Shown here: piece after piece, positions 20,000 through 28,586 of the stretch
Numbering within the stretch: position 1 is the stretch's first letter
Layout of the letters: every line of letters begins with the position of its first letter
NCBI RefSeq assembly: GCF_003284585.1
Contig: NZ_QKRX01000001.1
Span: 186,001 to 250,000 of the forward strand
Direction of reading: 5' to 3'
Length of the DNA: 64,000 bases
From: Nitrincola tibetensis
GTDB taxonomy: Bacteria; Pseudomonadota; Gammaproteobacteria; Pseudomonadales; Balneatricaceae
Program-made: the position numbers and the translations under genes
Notes under the pieces: model-generated
Databases searched by the model: none
What the model saw: the letters and a program-made list of their open reading frames with translations, nothing else
Told to the model about the DNA's origin: nothing

Positions 20000-21307
20000 A
20001 TGACGCAAGTGTCTATCAAACGTTTGTCCTCCTCACAAAGCGATTTTGCGCAGCAGTTAGATGCGTTGCTGGCGTGGGAATCTGTGTCTGATAAGCGTGT
20101 TAATCAAGTGGTTGAGGATGTTATTACTCAAGTGAAAGCTAGAGGTGATCAAGCTTTGGTTGACTATACCAATCAGTTTGATCGCATGCAGGCTCAGAGC
20201 ATGGCTGAGCTAGAACTTTCAACTGAGCGCTTAGCAAAGGCATTACATGATTTGCCTGCTGAGCAGCGTGCGGCCTTAGAAGCGGCTGCCACACGGGTCA
20301 GTCAGTATCACGAACGTCAGAAAAGCGACTCCTGGCGTTATGTTGAAGCAGATGGGACGCATCTGGGTCAACAAGTGACGCCTATGGATCGAGTGGGTAT
20401 TTATGTGCCTGGTGGTAAAGCTGCTTACCCGTCTTCTGTTTTAATGAATGCTCTGCCTGCAAAAGTGGCAGGTGTGAATGAAATTATTATGGTGGTTCCC
20501 ACTCCAGATGGTGTTGTCAATGAGTTGGTTTTAGCGGCTGCAGCGTTAGCAGGCGTTGATCGTGTTTTCACCATTGGTGGAGCACAAGCCGTCGCAGCCT
20601 TAGCATATGGTACCGAAACCGTTCCGAAAGTGGATAAGATCGTTGGGCCTGGCAATATTTATGTTGCCACAGCAAAACGTGCTGTTTTTGGTGCAGTCGG
20701 CATCGATATGATAGCCGGGCCATCCGAGATTTTGGTCATTTGCGATGGGAAAACAAACCCTGATTGGATCGCGATGGACTTGTTTTCTCAAGCGGAGCAT
20801 GACGAAGATGCGCAGTCCATTTTATTATGCCCCGATGAGCATTATTTGAATGAAGTTCAGTCCAGTATCGAAAAACTCCTGCCTACAATGGAGCGTCAAG
20901 CGATTATTAAAACGTCACTTGAAACGCGTGCGGCATTGATATTAGTGGCAGATTTGGCAGAGGCTGCACACATCAGTAATCGCATAGCACCGGAGCATTT
21001 AGAGCTTTCTGTCGAGGATCCAGAAGCTTTGTTGCCTTCGATTCGTCATGCGGGTGCCATTTTCATGGGGCGTTACACGGCTGAAGCTCTTGGCGATTAT
21101 TGCGCCGGGCCGAATCATGTTCTTCCAACCTCAGGTACGGCGCGCTTTTCTTCGCCCTTAGGTGTGTATGATTTCCAGAAGCGTTCGTCTTTAATTATGT
21201 TTTCACCGGAAGGCGCATCTGAAATGGGCAAGGTTGCTTCTATTCTTGCACGTGGTGAAAGTCTAACGGCTCACGCCCGCTCAGCTGAGTATCGTATTCT
21301 CGATTAA
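20000..21307 (+). CDS. hisD: Histidinol dehydrogenase HisD
   Basis: HisD oxidises L-histidinol to L-histidine in two NAD-dependent steps with a bound zinc. Family stretches include [45 protein letters not shown], the zinc-binding [12 protein letters not shown], and [12 protein letters not shown]. Length is 435 residues (E. coli 434). The ATG abuts the hisG stop. In Pseudomonas hisC usually follows; here the next gene is convergent algW, so hisC is elsewhere. Confidence 0.97.
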   Translation: MTQVSIKRLSSSQSDFAQQLDALLAWESVSDKRVNQVVEDVITQVKARGDQALVDYTNQFDRMQAQSMAELELSTERLAKALHDLPAEQRAALEAAATRVSQYHERQKSDSWRYVEADGTHLGQQVTPMDRVGIYVPGGKAAYPSSVLMNALPAKVAGVNEIIMVVPTPDGVVNELVLAAAALAGVDRVFTIGGAQAVAALAYGTETVPKVDKIVGPGNIYVATAKRAVFGAVGIDMIAGPSEILVICDGKTNPDWIAMDLFSQAEHDEDAQSILLCPDEHYLNEVQSSIEKLLPTMERQAIIKTSLETRAALILVADLAEAAHISNRIAPEHLELSVEDPEALLPSIRHAGAIFMGRYTAEALGDYCAGPNHVLPTSGTARFSSPLGVYDFQKRSSLIMFSPEGASEMGKVASILARGESLTAHARSAEYRILD

Positions 21308-21322
21308 GTCTATCTATGATTC

Positions 21323-21357
21323 AAGACTTCAGATTCCTTTAACGAATCTGAGGTCTT
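21323..21357. terminator. Terminator hairpin between convergent hisD and algW
   Basis: The arms AAGACTTCAGATTC (21323-21336) and GAATCTGAGGTCTT (21344-21357) form a 14-bp stem with one G-T pair and a seven-base loop, followed by TCT. The 3' arm overlaps the last codons of algW, so the hairpin may act for both strands. Confidence 0.7.
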
Positions 21358-22484
21358 TCTCCGATCGTAGCGATCAACGACATTTCTCTTCCATCGCGTA
21401 AAATCTCCATTCTTGCTTTTTCACCAGGTCGTATTCTTGCTATACGGTTCATCGTCAGGCGTGCGGTCGAAGGTGGTTCTCCATTCAATGCCAGTAAAAT
21501 ATCACCCGGTTGCAGGCCTGCTTGATGTGCCGGCCCATTTCTAAAAATTCCCGCTATAATCAGTCCTTGGCGGTCCGTTACATCAAATGATTCGGCTAGA
21601 ATCGGAGTTAGTTCTTGAACCTCTATGCCAAGCCAGCCACGGATGACTCGACCGTGCTCAATTAAGTCTTGCATGACTTTTCGAGCGACTGACGCTGGAA
21701 TGGCAAAGCCTATGCCATGTGAGCCACCGGATTGGGAGAAAATAGCGGTATTAATGCCCAATAAATTACCGTCTGGATCGATTAGTGCACCCCCTGAGTT
21801 CCCGGGGTTGATGGCTGCATCGGTTTGAATGAAGTTTTCGTAAGTGTTCAGGCCGATACTGTTACGACCAATAGCACTGATGATGCCCATTGTGACGGTT
21901 TGCCCTACGCCGAACGGGTTTCCAATCGCTAATACCACATCACCGACTCTTAAATGGGCATCTGATGTGCTAAGTGTGATGCTAGGGAGGTCGGTCAGGT
22001 TAATTTTTAAAACGGCAAGGTCAGTTTCAGGGTCGCTACCTATGACAGTTGCAATGGACTCTCGTCCATCTTGTAGCGATACAATAATCGTGTCAGCACC
22101 GCTGATGACATGATTATTGGTAACCACGTACCCTTGGCGGCTGATGATAACCCCTGATCCCAAACTGGACTGGATTCGCTCTTGCTGTTGGGGTAGGCGT
22201 TCTTGATTAAAAAATTGGCGAAAAAATGGATCTGCAATCAATGGATTGTTGTTTTCACGAACGACGGTTTGCGTAAAAATATTGACTACCGCTGGTGACG
22301 CACGATCAACAGCATCTGCATAGGAAATACGCTTGATACTATGCGTTTGCTCAGGAATAAAGGTTTCACGAATCTCGACTTTATTCACTTCTTGCACATT
22401 GAAATTAGGCAGGAACTGTAAGATCAACAGGGCAGCAAGGATACCTGTTAGAATGGGCCAGCCGAGGAAACTAAACTTTTTCAT
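21339..22484 (-). CDS. algW: Periplasmic site-1 serine protease AlgW/DegS
   Basis: AlgW/DegS is an inner-membrane-anchored trypsin-like protease that senses misfolded outer-membrane proteins through its PDZ domain and starts cleavage of the anti-sigma factor of sigma-E/AlgU. There is one N-terminal membrane helix (about residues 8-26). The catalytic triad is His125 (TNNHVI), Asp155 (DPETDLAVL) and Ser230 (NPGNSGGAL). A single C-terminal PDZ domain covers about residues 280-375. Two PDZ domains would indicate DegP/DegQ instead. Length is 381 residues. The position after hisD matches algW of Pseudomonas. Confidence 0.94.
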   Translation of the reverse strand: MKKFSFLGWPILTGILAALLILQFLPNFNVQEVNKVEIRETFIPEQTHSIKRISYADAVDRASPAVVNIFTQTVVRENNNPLIADPFFRQFFNQERLPQQQERIQSSLGSGVIISRQGYVVTNNHVISGADTIIVSLQDGRESIATVIGSDPETDLAVLKINLTDLPSITLSTSDAHLRVGDVVLAIGNPFGVGQTVTMGIISAIGRNSIGLNTYENFIQTDAAINPGNSGGALIDPDGNLLGINTAIFSQSGGSHGIGFAIPASVARKVMQDLIEHGRVIRGWLGIEVQELTPILAESFDVTDRQGLIIAGIFRNGPAHQAGLQPGDILLALNGEPPSTARLTMNRIARIRPGEKARMEILRDGREMSLIATIGERPQIR

Positions 22485-22552
22485 CGTTCCTTATCTGCGT
22501 ATGAATTTGTTACATTATACGAGTTGTTTAACTAAATTGGGACGTCTAGGCC

Positions 22553-23323
22553 ATGAATAATCCGGTAATCGAGCGAGATGCATTGTTGAAGTACTGCCAT
22601 GAACTGTTAAGAGTGGATCGCTTCAAGGATTATTGTCCTAATGGCTTACAGGTTCAGGGGGGGGCACATGTGCGCAAAATCATGACGGGAGTAACGGCAT
22701 GCCAAGCGCTCATTGATGAAGCCGTAGCTTGGGGAGCCGATATGCTATTGGTTCATCATGGTTATTTTTGGAAGGGTGAATCTGAAGTCATCACCGGCAT
22801 AAAGTATCAGCGCCTAAAAACCTTGCTTTCTCATGATATTAACTTGGTTGCTTACCATTTACCCTTAGATGCTCATCCTGAGTTGGGCAATAATGCTCAG
22901 CTTGCAAATAAGCTAGGGTTTGTTGTTGAGACATCCATGGAGCCAGACAATCCTTTCGCAGTAGGAAATATTGGCTCTCTCGAAGAATCACTTGAATTGA
23001 GTCTGTTTTCCCAGCATCTAGCAAAGGTGTTGCAACGTGCACCTCAAGTTATTGCTGGGGGCTCGCATCCTGTGAATAAGGTTGCTTGGTGCACCGGAGC
23101 TGCAGACAAAATGATTGAGAGTGCGTATGCGTTGGGTGCAGATACTTATATCAGTGGTGAGATATCTGAACCTGTTGTTCATTTTGCACGTGAAGCAGGT
23201 ATACATTACATTGCGGCAGGGCATCATGCGACTGAGCGATACGGCATTCAAGCCCTAGGCCAGCACTTGGCTGGCCATTGGGGAATAGAGCATAAGTTTG
23301 TCGATATTGATAACCCGGTTTAG
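22553..23323 (+). CDS. Nif3-like dinuclear metal-binding protein (YbgI family)
   Basis: This is a member of the Nif3/YbgI/DUF34 family of di-metal-binding hexamers; some are listed as GTP cyclohydrolase 1 type 2 homologues, but the physiological role is unsettled. Metal-ligand motifs are seen at MLLVHHGYFWKGE (residues 62-74), AYHLPLDAHPELGNN, and near the C-terminus YIAAGHHATERYG. Length is 256 residues. It is divergent from algW, as in Pseudomonas. Its stop overlaps by four bases with the stop of the convergent zapG gene. Confidence 0.9.
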   Translation: MNNPVIERDALLKYCHELLRVDRFKDYCPNGLQVQGGAHVRKIMTGVTACQALIDEAVAWGADMLLVHHGYFWKGESEVITGIKYQRLKTLLSHDINLVAYHLPLDAHPELGNNAQLANKLGFVVETSMEPDNPFAVGNIGSLEESLELSLFSQHLAKVLQRAPQVIAGGSHPVNKVAWCTGAADKMIESAYALGADTYISGEISEPVVHFAREAGIHYIAAGHHATERYGIQALGQHLAGHWGIEHKFVDIDNPV

Positions 23324-23865
23324 CGCTTGCTTTCATTTCCTTCGTCATGAAGGCCTGGATCGGGTTGAGGAGGAACTGTTATCTCGTCCTTCTTTTTCAA
23401 ACCATAGCTGCTTGAAAGAGTACCTTCTTCATTAGGCGCCTTAGGTGCGTAATCACGTGGTGCCTCGATAGCGTTTGCCTCATCTTTAGAGCGGGTATCA
23501 TCCGTTGCTTTAATTTCGTCTGGCTGCGCGTCGGGTATCAAGGCTTCAACCTGCTTTGGCTGCAAAGACGCATGAAGAGAATTACCCGCCGCTTGGTTTG
23601 GACAGAGTGTCTGTGCCCCAGAAGCCAGATGTTCATGAACTTTTCGATATTGTTCTGTCAAGTTGTTCACGAGTTCGGCTGTCGTTTCAAAATGTGATGT
23701 GACTTCCTGCTTGTATCGGTGTAGTTCAGTTTTGGTTTGCTTGATTTCGTCGGCTGTTTCTATTTTTTGCTTGCTGCTTCCTTTGGAAAAGCCGAGCATA
23801 TAGCCAATCATAGCGCCAATAACTAGGGCAATAAGAGTGATTATCCAGATAGTTTCCTGTTCCAC
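23320..23865 (-). CDS. zapG: YhcB/ZapG-like DUF1043 membrane protein
   Basis: YhcB (ZapG) is an inner-membrane-anchored coiled-coil protein linked to cell envelope growth and division. One N-terminal membrane helix (about residues 7-27, with the IGAMIGYMLG glycine pattern) is followed by a coiled coil (about 35-85). A long disordered Pro/Glu/Asp-rich tail begins near residue 95. Length is 181 residues (E. coli 132), the difference being in the tail. The motif HYQQVTAHF-like HRYKQEVTSHFETTAELV is the family core. Confidence 0.85.
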   Translation of the reverse strand: MEQETIWIITLIALVIGAMIGYMLGFSKGSSKQKIETADEIKQTKTELHRYKQEVTSHFETTAELVNNLTEQYRKVHEHLASGAQTLCPNQAAGNSLHASLQPKQVEALIPDAQPDEIKATDDTRSKDEANAIEAPRDYAPKAPNEEGTLSSSYGLKKKDEITVPPQPDPGLHDEGNESKR

Positions 23866-23923
23866 TAGAAGTTCCTCTTCGGAGAGTCGTCGTTAAATTC
23901 AGTAAAATGCATAATATCAGATT

Positions 23924-23939
23924 CAACACTTAAGTGTTG
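23924..23939. promoter_or_regulatory. 16-base perfect palindrome upstream of zapG
   Basis: CAACACTTAAGTGTTG is a perfect palindrome. It lies 58 bases upstream of the zapG start and 41 bases beyond the end of the adenosyltransferase gene, both on the minus strand. It could be an operator or a small hairpin ending the upstream operon; there is no clear T tract. I do not recognise a regulator that binds it. Confidence 0.35.
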
Positions 23940-23980
23940 TGTCTAATCAAGCAATTAAGCTATTTTTTCTTGATAGTATT

Positions 23981-24553
23981 TTAGCTTTCGCGTGCTGATG
24001 AGGGTTGCCAAAGAATCTCATGGCCTCCTTTTTCTCTGGCTAAAAAACGTGCCGTAACAAAAAGGTAATCCGATAAACGATTTAGGTAAGCGGCACCCAT
24101 CGGATTGATTGTTTCATCTTCGATACTGGCCAATTCAACCATACGGCGCTCTGATCGACGACAAACTGTACGAGCAAGATGAGCTGCCGCCGCTGCTCGA
24201 TTTCCACCAGGTAGAATAAACTCTTTCAAAGGAGGGAGTTCATCATTTAATAGATCGAGCCAATGCTCTAAACGATTGACTGTTTCCAGCTGAATGACGG
24301 TGTAACTTTTGTCTGCAATCGCAAGTTCTCCTCCTAAATCAAACAGGTCGTTTTGGACTGTTTGTAGGTTGCCTCGCAGAGGATGAGAGCTTTCTAATTC
24401 GCTAATCAGTAAACCAATTAAACTGTTAAGCTCATCGACATCACCAAGGGCCTCAATTCTGGGGTGGTACTTCGGCACGCGTGAACCATTTGCCAGTCCA
24501 GTGGTGCCTTTATCACCACTGCGGGTGTAAATCCGGGTTAAGCGATCAGCCAT
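23981..24553 (-). CDS. PduO-type ATP:cob(I)alamin adenosyltransferase
   Basis: The enzyme makes adenosylcobalamin from cob(I)alamin and ATP. The PduO/MMAB-type N-terminal motif TRSGDKGTTGLANGSRV (residues 10-26) binds ATP. The helical-bundle core includes EALGDVDELNSLIG and later RTVCRRSERRMVEL, which holds the catalytic arginine region. Length is 190 residues. It lies 22 bases after a PPK2 gene on the same strand and is likely the last gene of a panE-ppk2-adenosyltransferase operon. Confidence 0.92.
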   Translation of the reverse strand: MADRLTRIYTRSGDKGTTGLANGSRVPKYHPRIEALGDVDELNSLIGLLISELESSHPLRGNLQTVQNDLFDLGGELAIADKSYTVIQLETVNRLEHWLDLLNDELPPLKEFILPGGNRAAAAAHLARTVCRRSERRMVELASIEDETINPMGAAYLNRLSDYLFVTARFLAREKGGHEILWQPSSARES

Positions 24554-24575
24554 TGTTTGCTCTCCTTGGTGTTTA

Positions 24576-25337
24576 TTAAAGTAGCTTGCGTGCAGGGATG
24601 CATATTTGTGGATCGGGCGTTAAATTTAACGAAGGGTTTTTGTTTGGATAGGGTAGGTTGTTTAGGATATAACGCATTGCATTGAGCCTCGCACGCTTTT
24701 TATCATCGGATAAGAGTGTGATCCAAGGAGAGTCGGCGGTATCGGTGTGTCGAAACATTGCTTCTTTTGCATCGGTATAGGCGTCCCATTTATCCAACGA
24801 AGCCATATCAATTGGTGAAAGTTTCCACTGTTTAAGAGGATCTGTTTTACGTGATTGAAAACGTTGAAACTGCTCATCTCGACTGACTTCGAACCAGAGT
24901 TTAAATAATCGGATACCACTACGAACTAACATGCGTTCTAGATCGGGAGTATCCCGCATAAACTCTAAATATTCTGATGGACTACAAAATCCCATGACGC
25001 GTTCAACGCCAGCGCGGTTGTACCATGAACGGTCGAATAGAAGCATTTCGCCTGAGGTGGGCAGTTGCTTAATGTAGCGTTGAAAATACCACTGTCCCGA
25101 TTCGACATTTGAAGGTTTTTCAAGCGCAATGATACGGGCGTGGCGAGGGTTTAAATGCTCCATGAAGCGTTTTATAGTGCCGCCTTTCCCAGCCGCATCG
25201 CGCCCTTCAAAAATGATCACTACACGCTGCCCCGTTTCTCGAACCCAACTCTGAACTTTTAAAAGTTCAATTTGCAGGGCTTTTTTCTCTTTTTCATACT
25301 CTTTACGCGAGAGTTTTTTAGAATAAGGATGATTCAT
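24576..25337 (-). CDS. ppk2: Polyphosphate kinase 2 family protein
   Basis: PPK2 enzymes move phosphate between polyphosphate and nucleoside mono- or diphosphates. Walker A is FEGRDAAGKGGTIKRF (about residues 43-58), Walker B is LFDRSWYNRAGVERVM, and the lid region starts CSPSEYLEF. Length is 253 residues, a single-domain (short) PPK2. Substrate class cannot be fixed by eye. Its start overlaps the panE-like stop by four bases, so they are coupled. Confidence 0.93.
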   Translation of the reverse strand: MNHPYSKKLSRKEYEKEKKALQIELLKVQSWVRETGQRVVIIFEGRDAAGKGGTIKRFMEHLNPRHARIIALEKPSNVESGQWYFQRYIKQLPTSGEMLLFDRSWYNRAGVERVMGFCSPSEYLEFMRDTPDLERMLVRSGIRLFKLWFEVSRDEQFQRFQSRKTDPLKQWKLSPIDMASLDKWDAYTDAKEAMFRHTDTADSPWITLLSDDKKRARLNAMRYILNNLPYPNKNPSLNLTPDPQICIPARKLL

Positions 25338-26257
25338 GCTTCGCTCTTGTTTGTTGGTCGCGATTCTAATTTAGATAGTGACATGCCTTGTATCTTAGCG
25401 TAAAGCTCGGCGTTCATGGGAACATCTAAATTTAAATGTTTGGCTTCTTTACAAATATAGCCTGTCATATCGTCAATTTCTGTTTTTTTATTGGCGCGTA
25501 TATCTTGCAGCATAGATGAATGGTTCTCTGCAGTTTTAAGCGCAATATCACATGTAAGCTCAAACAGGGGCGGTGAAAAAGGCCGCATACCTTTAAGCGC
25601 GGATAGCGCTTCAATTTCTTGGCAAACCTGCTGCATTTGTATTTTGAGTTCAGGCTTGTCTAGCAGTTGACCATTTTTACAGCCCCAATAGGCGGTTAAA
25701 GGGTTTATGGCGCAATTGATGGCCAGTTTTTTCCAAAGTACATGATCAATGTTGTCGCTTAGAACGATTTGAGGGCGTAAGCGTGACCAGCCATCAGGAA
25801 ACTCTTCAGCATGTGGTTGCATTGAGCCAATTAAAGTCGTGCCCTCGCTTACACACTCGATGGTGTAAGGGGAGTGTCTCCAAGCGCCAGCCGTTGTTGA
25901 TGCAAGCCAAATGGGGAGGTGAGGGTAGGTTTTAATCAGTTGTTGTTGATGCCCATACCCATTTTGCAATAATACAATTTGGCAGCTATGGCTGAGTCGG
26001 TGAGCTACAGATGCGACGGCAGAAAGAGTATCATAGCTTTTAGTGGTGATCAGTAAATGCTGAATAGGGGTGGTTTCAGTTGCACTTTCGACCTTAACAT
26101 TGATCGAGTGAGTTTGAAATTGTGTTTTGATCTTGATTAACTGATCATAAGGCGCTTGCAGCGTGCGATTAATCAAGGTTACGTTCAGGTCAGCCTGGCG
26201 CATTCGCAGTGCCCAAAGACAGCCAATCGCGCCAGCGCCAAGAATATGCCAGTTCAT
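25334..26257 (-). CDS. panE: 2-dehydropantoate 2-reductase (PanE/ApbA family)
   Basis: The enzyme reduces ketopantoate to pantoate with NADPH in the coenzyme A pathway. The Rossmann motif GAGAIGCLWA is at residues 7-16. The catalytic lysine lies in VLWKKLAINCAINPLTA (around residues 170-186), followed by the conserved glutamate region. Length is 307 residues (E. coli 303). PanE-like reductases have paralogues of other specificity, so the substrate is inferred. It is divergent from yajQ across 54 bases. Confidence 0.87.
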   Translation of the reverse strand: MNWHILGAGAIGCLWALRMRQADLNVTLINRTLQAPYDQLIKIKTQFQTHSINVKVESATETTPIQHLLITTKSYDTLSAVASVAHRLSHSCQIVLLQNGYGHQQQLIKTYPHLPIWLASTTAGAWRHSPYTIECVSEGTTLIGSMQPHAEEFPDGWSRLRPQIVLSDNIDHVLWKKLAINCAINPLTAYWGCKNGQLLDKPELKIQMQQVCQEIEALSALKGMRPFSPPLFELTCDIALKTAENHSSMLQDIRANKKTEIDDMTGYICKEAKHLNLDVPMNAELYAKIQGMSLSKLESRPTNKSEA

Positions 26258-26311
26258 TACAGTTCCCGATAATTTAACGTATCGTATAAGTTAACACAAA
26301 GGAGATAAATT

Positions 26312-26794
26312 ATGCCTTCATTTGATGTGGTTTCCGAGCTGGATTCCCATGAAGTGACCAATGCGGTAGATCAAGCAAATCGTGAAATTCAAAGTCGTTA
26401 TGACTTCAAAGGTGTAAAAGCTGATTTTGAGTTGCAAGATGATACGGTCAATATGACAGCAGAAGTTGATTTTCAATTACAGCAGATGATCGACGTTTTA
26501 CGCAACAAACTAACGTCACGAAAGATTGATATACGTTGCATGGAAGTGAAAGATCCAGACTTGAGTGGGGTTAGAGCGCGTCAGCAGGTTGTGTTGCGCC
26601 AAGGGCTTGATCAAGCCTTATGTAAAAAGATCACCAAGTTGGTTAAAGATACCAAGATGAAAGTGCAAGCTCAGGTTCAAGGAGAGAAGGTTCGTATCAC
26701 GGGTAAAAAGCGCGATGACTTGCAGGAGGCAATGGCGTTGCTAAGAGAATCCAATCTTGAGTTGCCAGTGCAATTCAATAACTTTCGAGATTGA
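26312..26794 (+). CDS. yajQ: YajQ-family nucleotide-binding protein
   Basis: YajQ proteins have two ferredoxin-like folds; relatives in Xanthomonas and Pseudomonas bind cyclic-di-GMP and act as transcription co-regulators. The N-terminus MPSFDVVSELDSHEVTNAVD and the motif SRYDFKG are family signatures. The C-terminal half contains VQAQVQGEKVRITGKKRDDL. Length is 160 residues (E. coli 163). An AAGGAG ribosome-binding site precedes the ATG. Confidence 0.95.
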   Translation: MPSFDVVSELDSHEVTNAVDQANREIQSRYDFKGVKADFELQDDTVNMTAEVDFQLQQMIDVLRNKLTSRKIDIRCMEVKDPDLSGVRARQQVVLRQGLDQALCKKITKLVKDTKMKVQAQVQGEKVRITGKKRDDLQEAMALLRESNLELPVQFNNFRD

Positions 26795-26820
26795 TCACCT
26801 TTTGAAAGTGTCACGTTGTA

Positions 26821-26852
26821 TCTCAACATGCCCAAGCTAGGGTATGTTGAGA
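26821..26852. terminator. Hairpin between convergent yajQ and SDR gene
   Basis: The arms TCTCAACATGCCC and GGGTATGTTGAGA form a 13-bp stem with one G-T pair and a six-base loop. Neither strand has a good T tract after it, so it may be a weak terminator or only a 3'-end stabilising hairpin. Confidence 0.5.
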
Positions 26853-26869
26853 AACGTTACGCGGCACGA

Positions 26870-27631
26870 TTAGATGCGTAAACCGCCATCTACTTCGAAG
26901 CAACGTCCATTTACGTAATCATTTTCAAGAATGAACGTAACAGTTGACGCGATTTCTTCAGGTTTGCCAAGGCGTTTTGCTGGAATGCCTGCCGCGATCT
27001 TTTCGAGCGCTTCAGGTTTCATGCTCATGACCATCTCAGTGCCAATGTAGCCAGGTGCAATTGATGCTGCACGGATGCCGTAGCGAGACAGTTCTTTTGC
27101 CCAAGTCACAGCCATGGCTTGAACGCCTGCTTTAGTGGCCGTGTAATTGGTTTGGCCCATGTTGCCTGAACGAGACACAGACGAAATATTCACGATGCAG
27201 CCTGGGGTGCCAAGCTCAATCATTTTGCAGGCTGCTTCACGACCGCAAAGGAATGTACCTGTTAAATTGACATCCATTACCAGATTCCACTGATCCATTG
27301 TCATTTTAGCAGCGACTTTTCCATCTTTGACTTTGATGAATAGACCGTCGCGTGTGATGCCTGCATTATTGACAAGCCCATGTAGGGTGCCAAAGTCGCT
27401 GACAACATCATCAAAAAGTTTCTCGACATCCGCCTCGACCGATACGTTGGCAATATAGCCGCGCGCTTCTGAGCCTAATTCGGCACAGAGTCCGATGGTT
27501 TCATCCAGATCTTGCTGGTTTAAATCAGCCAGTGCCAATTTAGCTCCTTTACTGGCCAGTTCAAGCGCCATTGCGCGTCCTAAACCACGTCCGCCACCGG
27601 TGATGACGATCACTTTATCTTGCAGATCCAT
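26870..27631 (-). CDS. SDR-family oxidoreductase, 3-oxoacyl-ACP reductase-like
   Basis: This is a classical short-chain dehydrogenase. The cofactor motif TGGGRGLGRAMA is at residues 11-22, NNAG is near 88-91, and the catalytic Ser-Tyr-Lys set is in NISSVSRSG and YTATKAG. GYIGTEMV and the C-terminal VDGGLRI complete the FabG-like pattern. Length is 253 residues. An insertion (about residues 98-110, IKVKDGKVAAK) separates it from true FabG. It is probably an acyl- or hydroxyacyl-directed reductase; the substrate is unknown. It stands alone as a transcription unit, divergent from fxsA. Confidence 0.85.
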   Translation of the reverse strand: MDLQDKVIVITGGGRGLGRAMALELASKGAKLALADLNQQDLDETIGLCAELGSEARGYIANVSVEADVEKLFDDVVSDFGTLHGLVNNAGITRDGLFIKVKDGKVAAKMTMDQWNLVMDVNLTGTFLCGREAACKMIELGTPGCIVNISSVSRSGNMGQTNYTATKAGVQAMAVTWAKELSRYGIRAASIAPGYIGTEMVMSMKPEALEKIAAGIPAKRLGKPEEIASTVTFILENDYVNGRCFEVDGGLRI

Positions 27632-27906
27632 AATAATGTACCTAGTTGGTTGAACATGTCTCTATTGTGCGACGCAAAATGCTGCAGCGCAACAAATATT
27701 CTGTTATAACACGCTCATCTTTTGGTCGAATTTGAAATAAGGGAAAATACCTATATAGGGAGCGTCTTCGTTTTAGCAAAACTTCGCGTAAACTCTTGCT
27801 TAATTTTAGGGCAGGGCGTCGTCGCATTTAGAGCTTCTGCGATCATCGCTTGATTCACTCTTGCGAATGTGATCCACTGCATTGGATACATGCAAAGAGG
27901 CTATTT

Positions 27907-28374
27907 ATGCGTTATATATTTTTACTCTTCATCATTATTCCAATTATTGAAATTACCTTGCTGATTAACGTCGGCCAGATGATTGGAATTTTCTATACGA
28001 TTGGTTTGGTCCTACTGTCAGCGTTCATTGGCGTTAATATGTTACGAATTCAAAGTCTAAGTACTTTGATGAAGGCTCAAGAGCGGATGAACCAAGGTGA
28101 GATACCCGGAAAAGAAATGGCTGAGGGGGTGGTGCTTGCCGTGGGAGGAGCCTTGCTTGTCACCCCAGGATTTGTCACAGATGTTATTGGTTTTTGTTGC
28201 CTGATTCCGTGGAGCCGTGCCGTTATCGTTCGTTTTCTTAGCCAGCGCTTTCATGTCATTGCGTCGCGCCAGAGCGTCCACACTAGTTACACTGAAACAT
28301 CCTCTAGACCCTCTCACACATCCCAAGGTGCATCAGGGGATGTGATTGATGGAGAGTACACGCGTAAAGAATAA
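27907..28374 (+). CDS. fxsA: FxsA-family membrane protein
   Basis: FxsA is a small inner-membrane protein best known for relieving phage T7 exclusion by the F plasmid when overproduced; its normal role is not clear. Two to three membrane segments are visible, with the family stretch IGFCCLIPWSRAVIVRF and GGALLVTPGFVTDVIG. Length is 155 residues from the chosen ATG 27907 (E. coli 158). The frame from 27850 adds 19 residues without a ribosome-binding site. FxsA directly precedes groES, as in E. coli and relatives. Confidence 0.93.
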   Translation: MRYIFLLFIIIPIIEITLLINVGQMIGIFYTIGLVLLSAFIGVNMLRIQSLSTLMKAQERMNQGEIPGKEMAEGVVLAVGGALLVTPGFVTDVIGFCCLIPWSRAVIVRFLSQRFHVIASRQSVHTSYTETSSRPSHTSQGASGDVIDGEYTRKE

Positions 28375-28389
28375 TTTTTTGATGCGCCA

Positions 28390-28417
28390 TTGAAAAAGTC
28401 AGTGGCTCCCCCCATAT
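28390..28417 (+). promoter_or_regulatory. Sigma-32 heat-shock promoter of groESL
   Basis: TTGAAA at 28390-28395 and CCCCATAT at 28410-28417 are separated by 14 bases, matching the sigma-32 consensus (CTTGAAA, about 13-15 bases, CCCCATNT) closely. It lies about 170 bases upstream of groES, so the transcript has a long leader. No CIRCE element is present, so control is by sigma-32 rather than HrcA. Confidence 0.85.
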
Positions 28418-28434
28418 ACCCCATCAGAGCTTAA

Positions 28435-28529
28435 GACTGACAGTAAAGTTAAATTTTTTTAACTTTAGCCATTGAAAAAAAGATGTCTGACCTTATTTAT
28501 CAGGCATCCATTAATGGAAACTGTCAGTC
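28435..28529 (+). promoter_or_regulatory. Structured 5' leader of groES (predicted three-way junction)
   Basis: An outer perfect 10-bp stem pairs GACTGACAGT (28435-28444) with ACTGTCAGTC (28520-28529). Inside are two hairpins. The first is AT-only-rich: TAAAGTTAAA / TTTAACTTTA (28444-28453 and 28458-28467), TTTT loop. The second is GATGTCTGA / TCAGGCATC (28482-28490 and 28500-28508), nine-base loop, one G-T pair. Base 28444 can pair in only one of the two stems. The element begins about 11 bases after the expected transcription start. It ends about 45 bases before the groES ribosome-binding site, so it does not cover that site directly. Function is unknown; a stability or temperature-responsive role is possible. 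Confidence 0.55.
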
Positions 28530-28586
28530 ATTGACATTAAACCAAATAACATCGCTTTAGATCCTAACTACCAGGAGATATACCAG

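Noticed and set aside
22553-23323. Nitrogen-fixation role for the Nif3-like gene
   Set aside because: The name is historical; no nif genes are nearby and the family is universal.
27642-27827. Arg-rich 61-residue minus-strand open frame between the SDR gene and fxsA
   Set aside because: No ribosome-binding site or family resemblance, and it overlaps the promoter region of two divergent genes.
28531-28560. Perfect TTGACA hexamer near groES as a second, sigma-70 promoter
   Set aside because: No convincing -10 hexamer at 16-18 bases; the best match, CTTTAG, is weak.
28380-28586. CIRCE/HrcA operator upstream of groES
   Set aside because: No TTAGCACTC-N9-GAGTGCTAA repeat is present; the inverted repeats found have other sequences.
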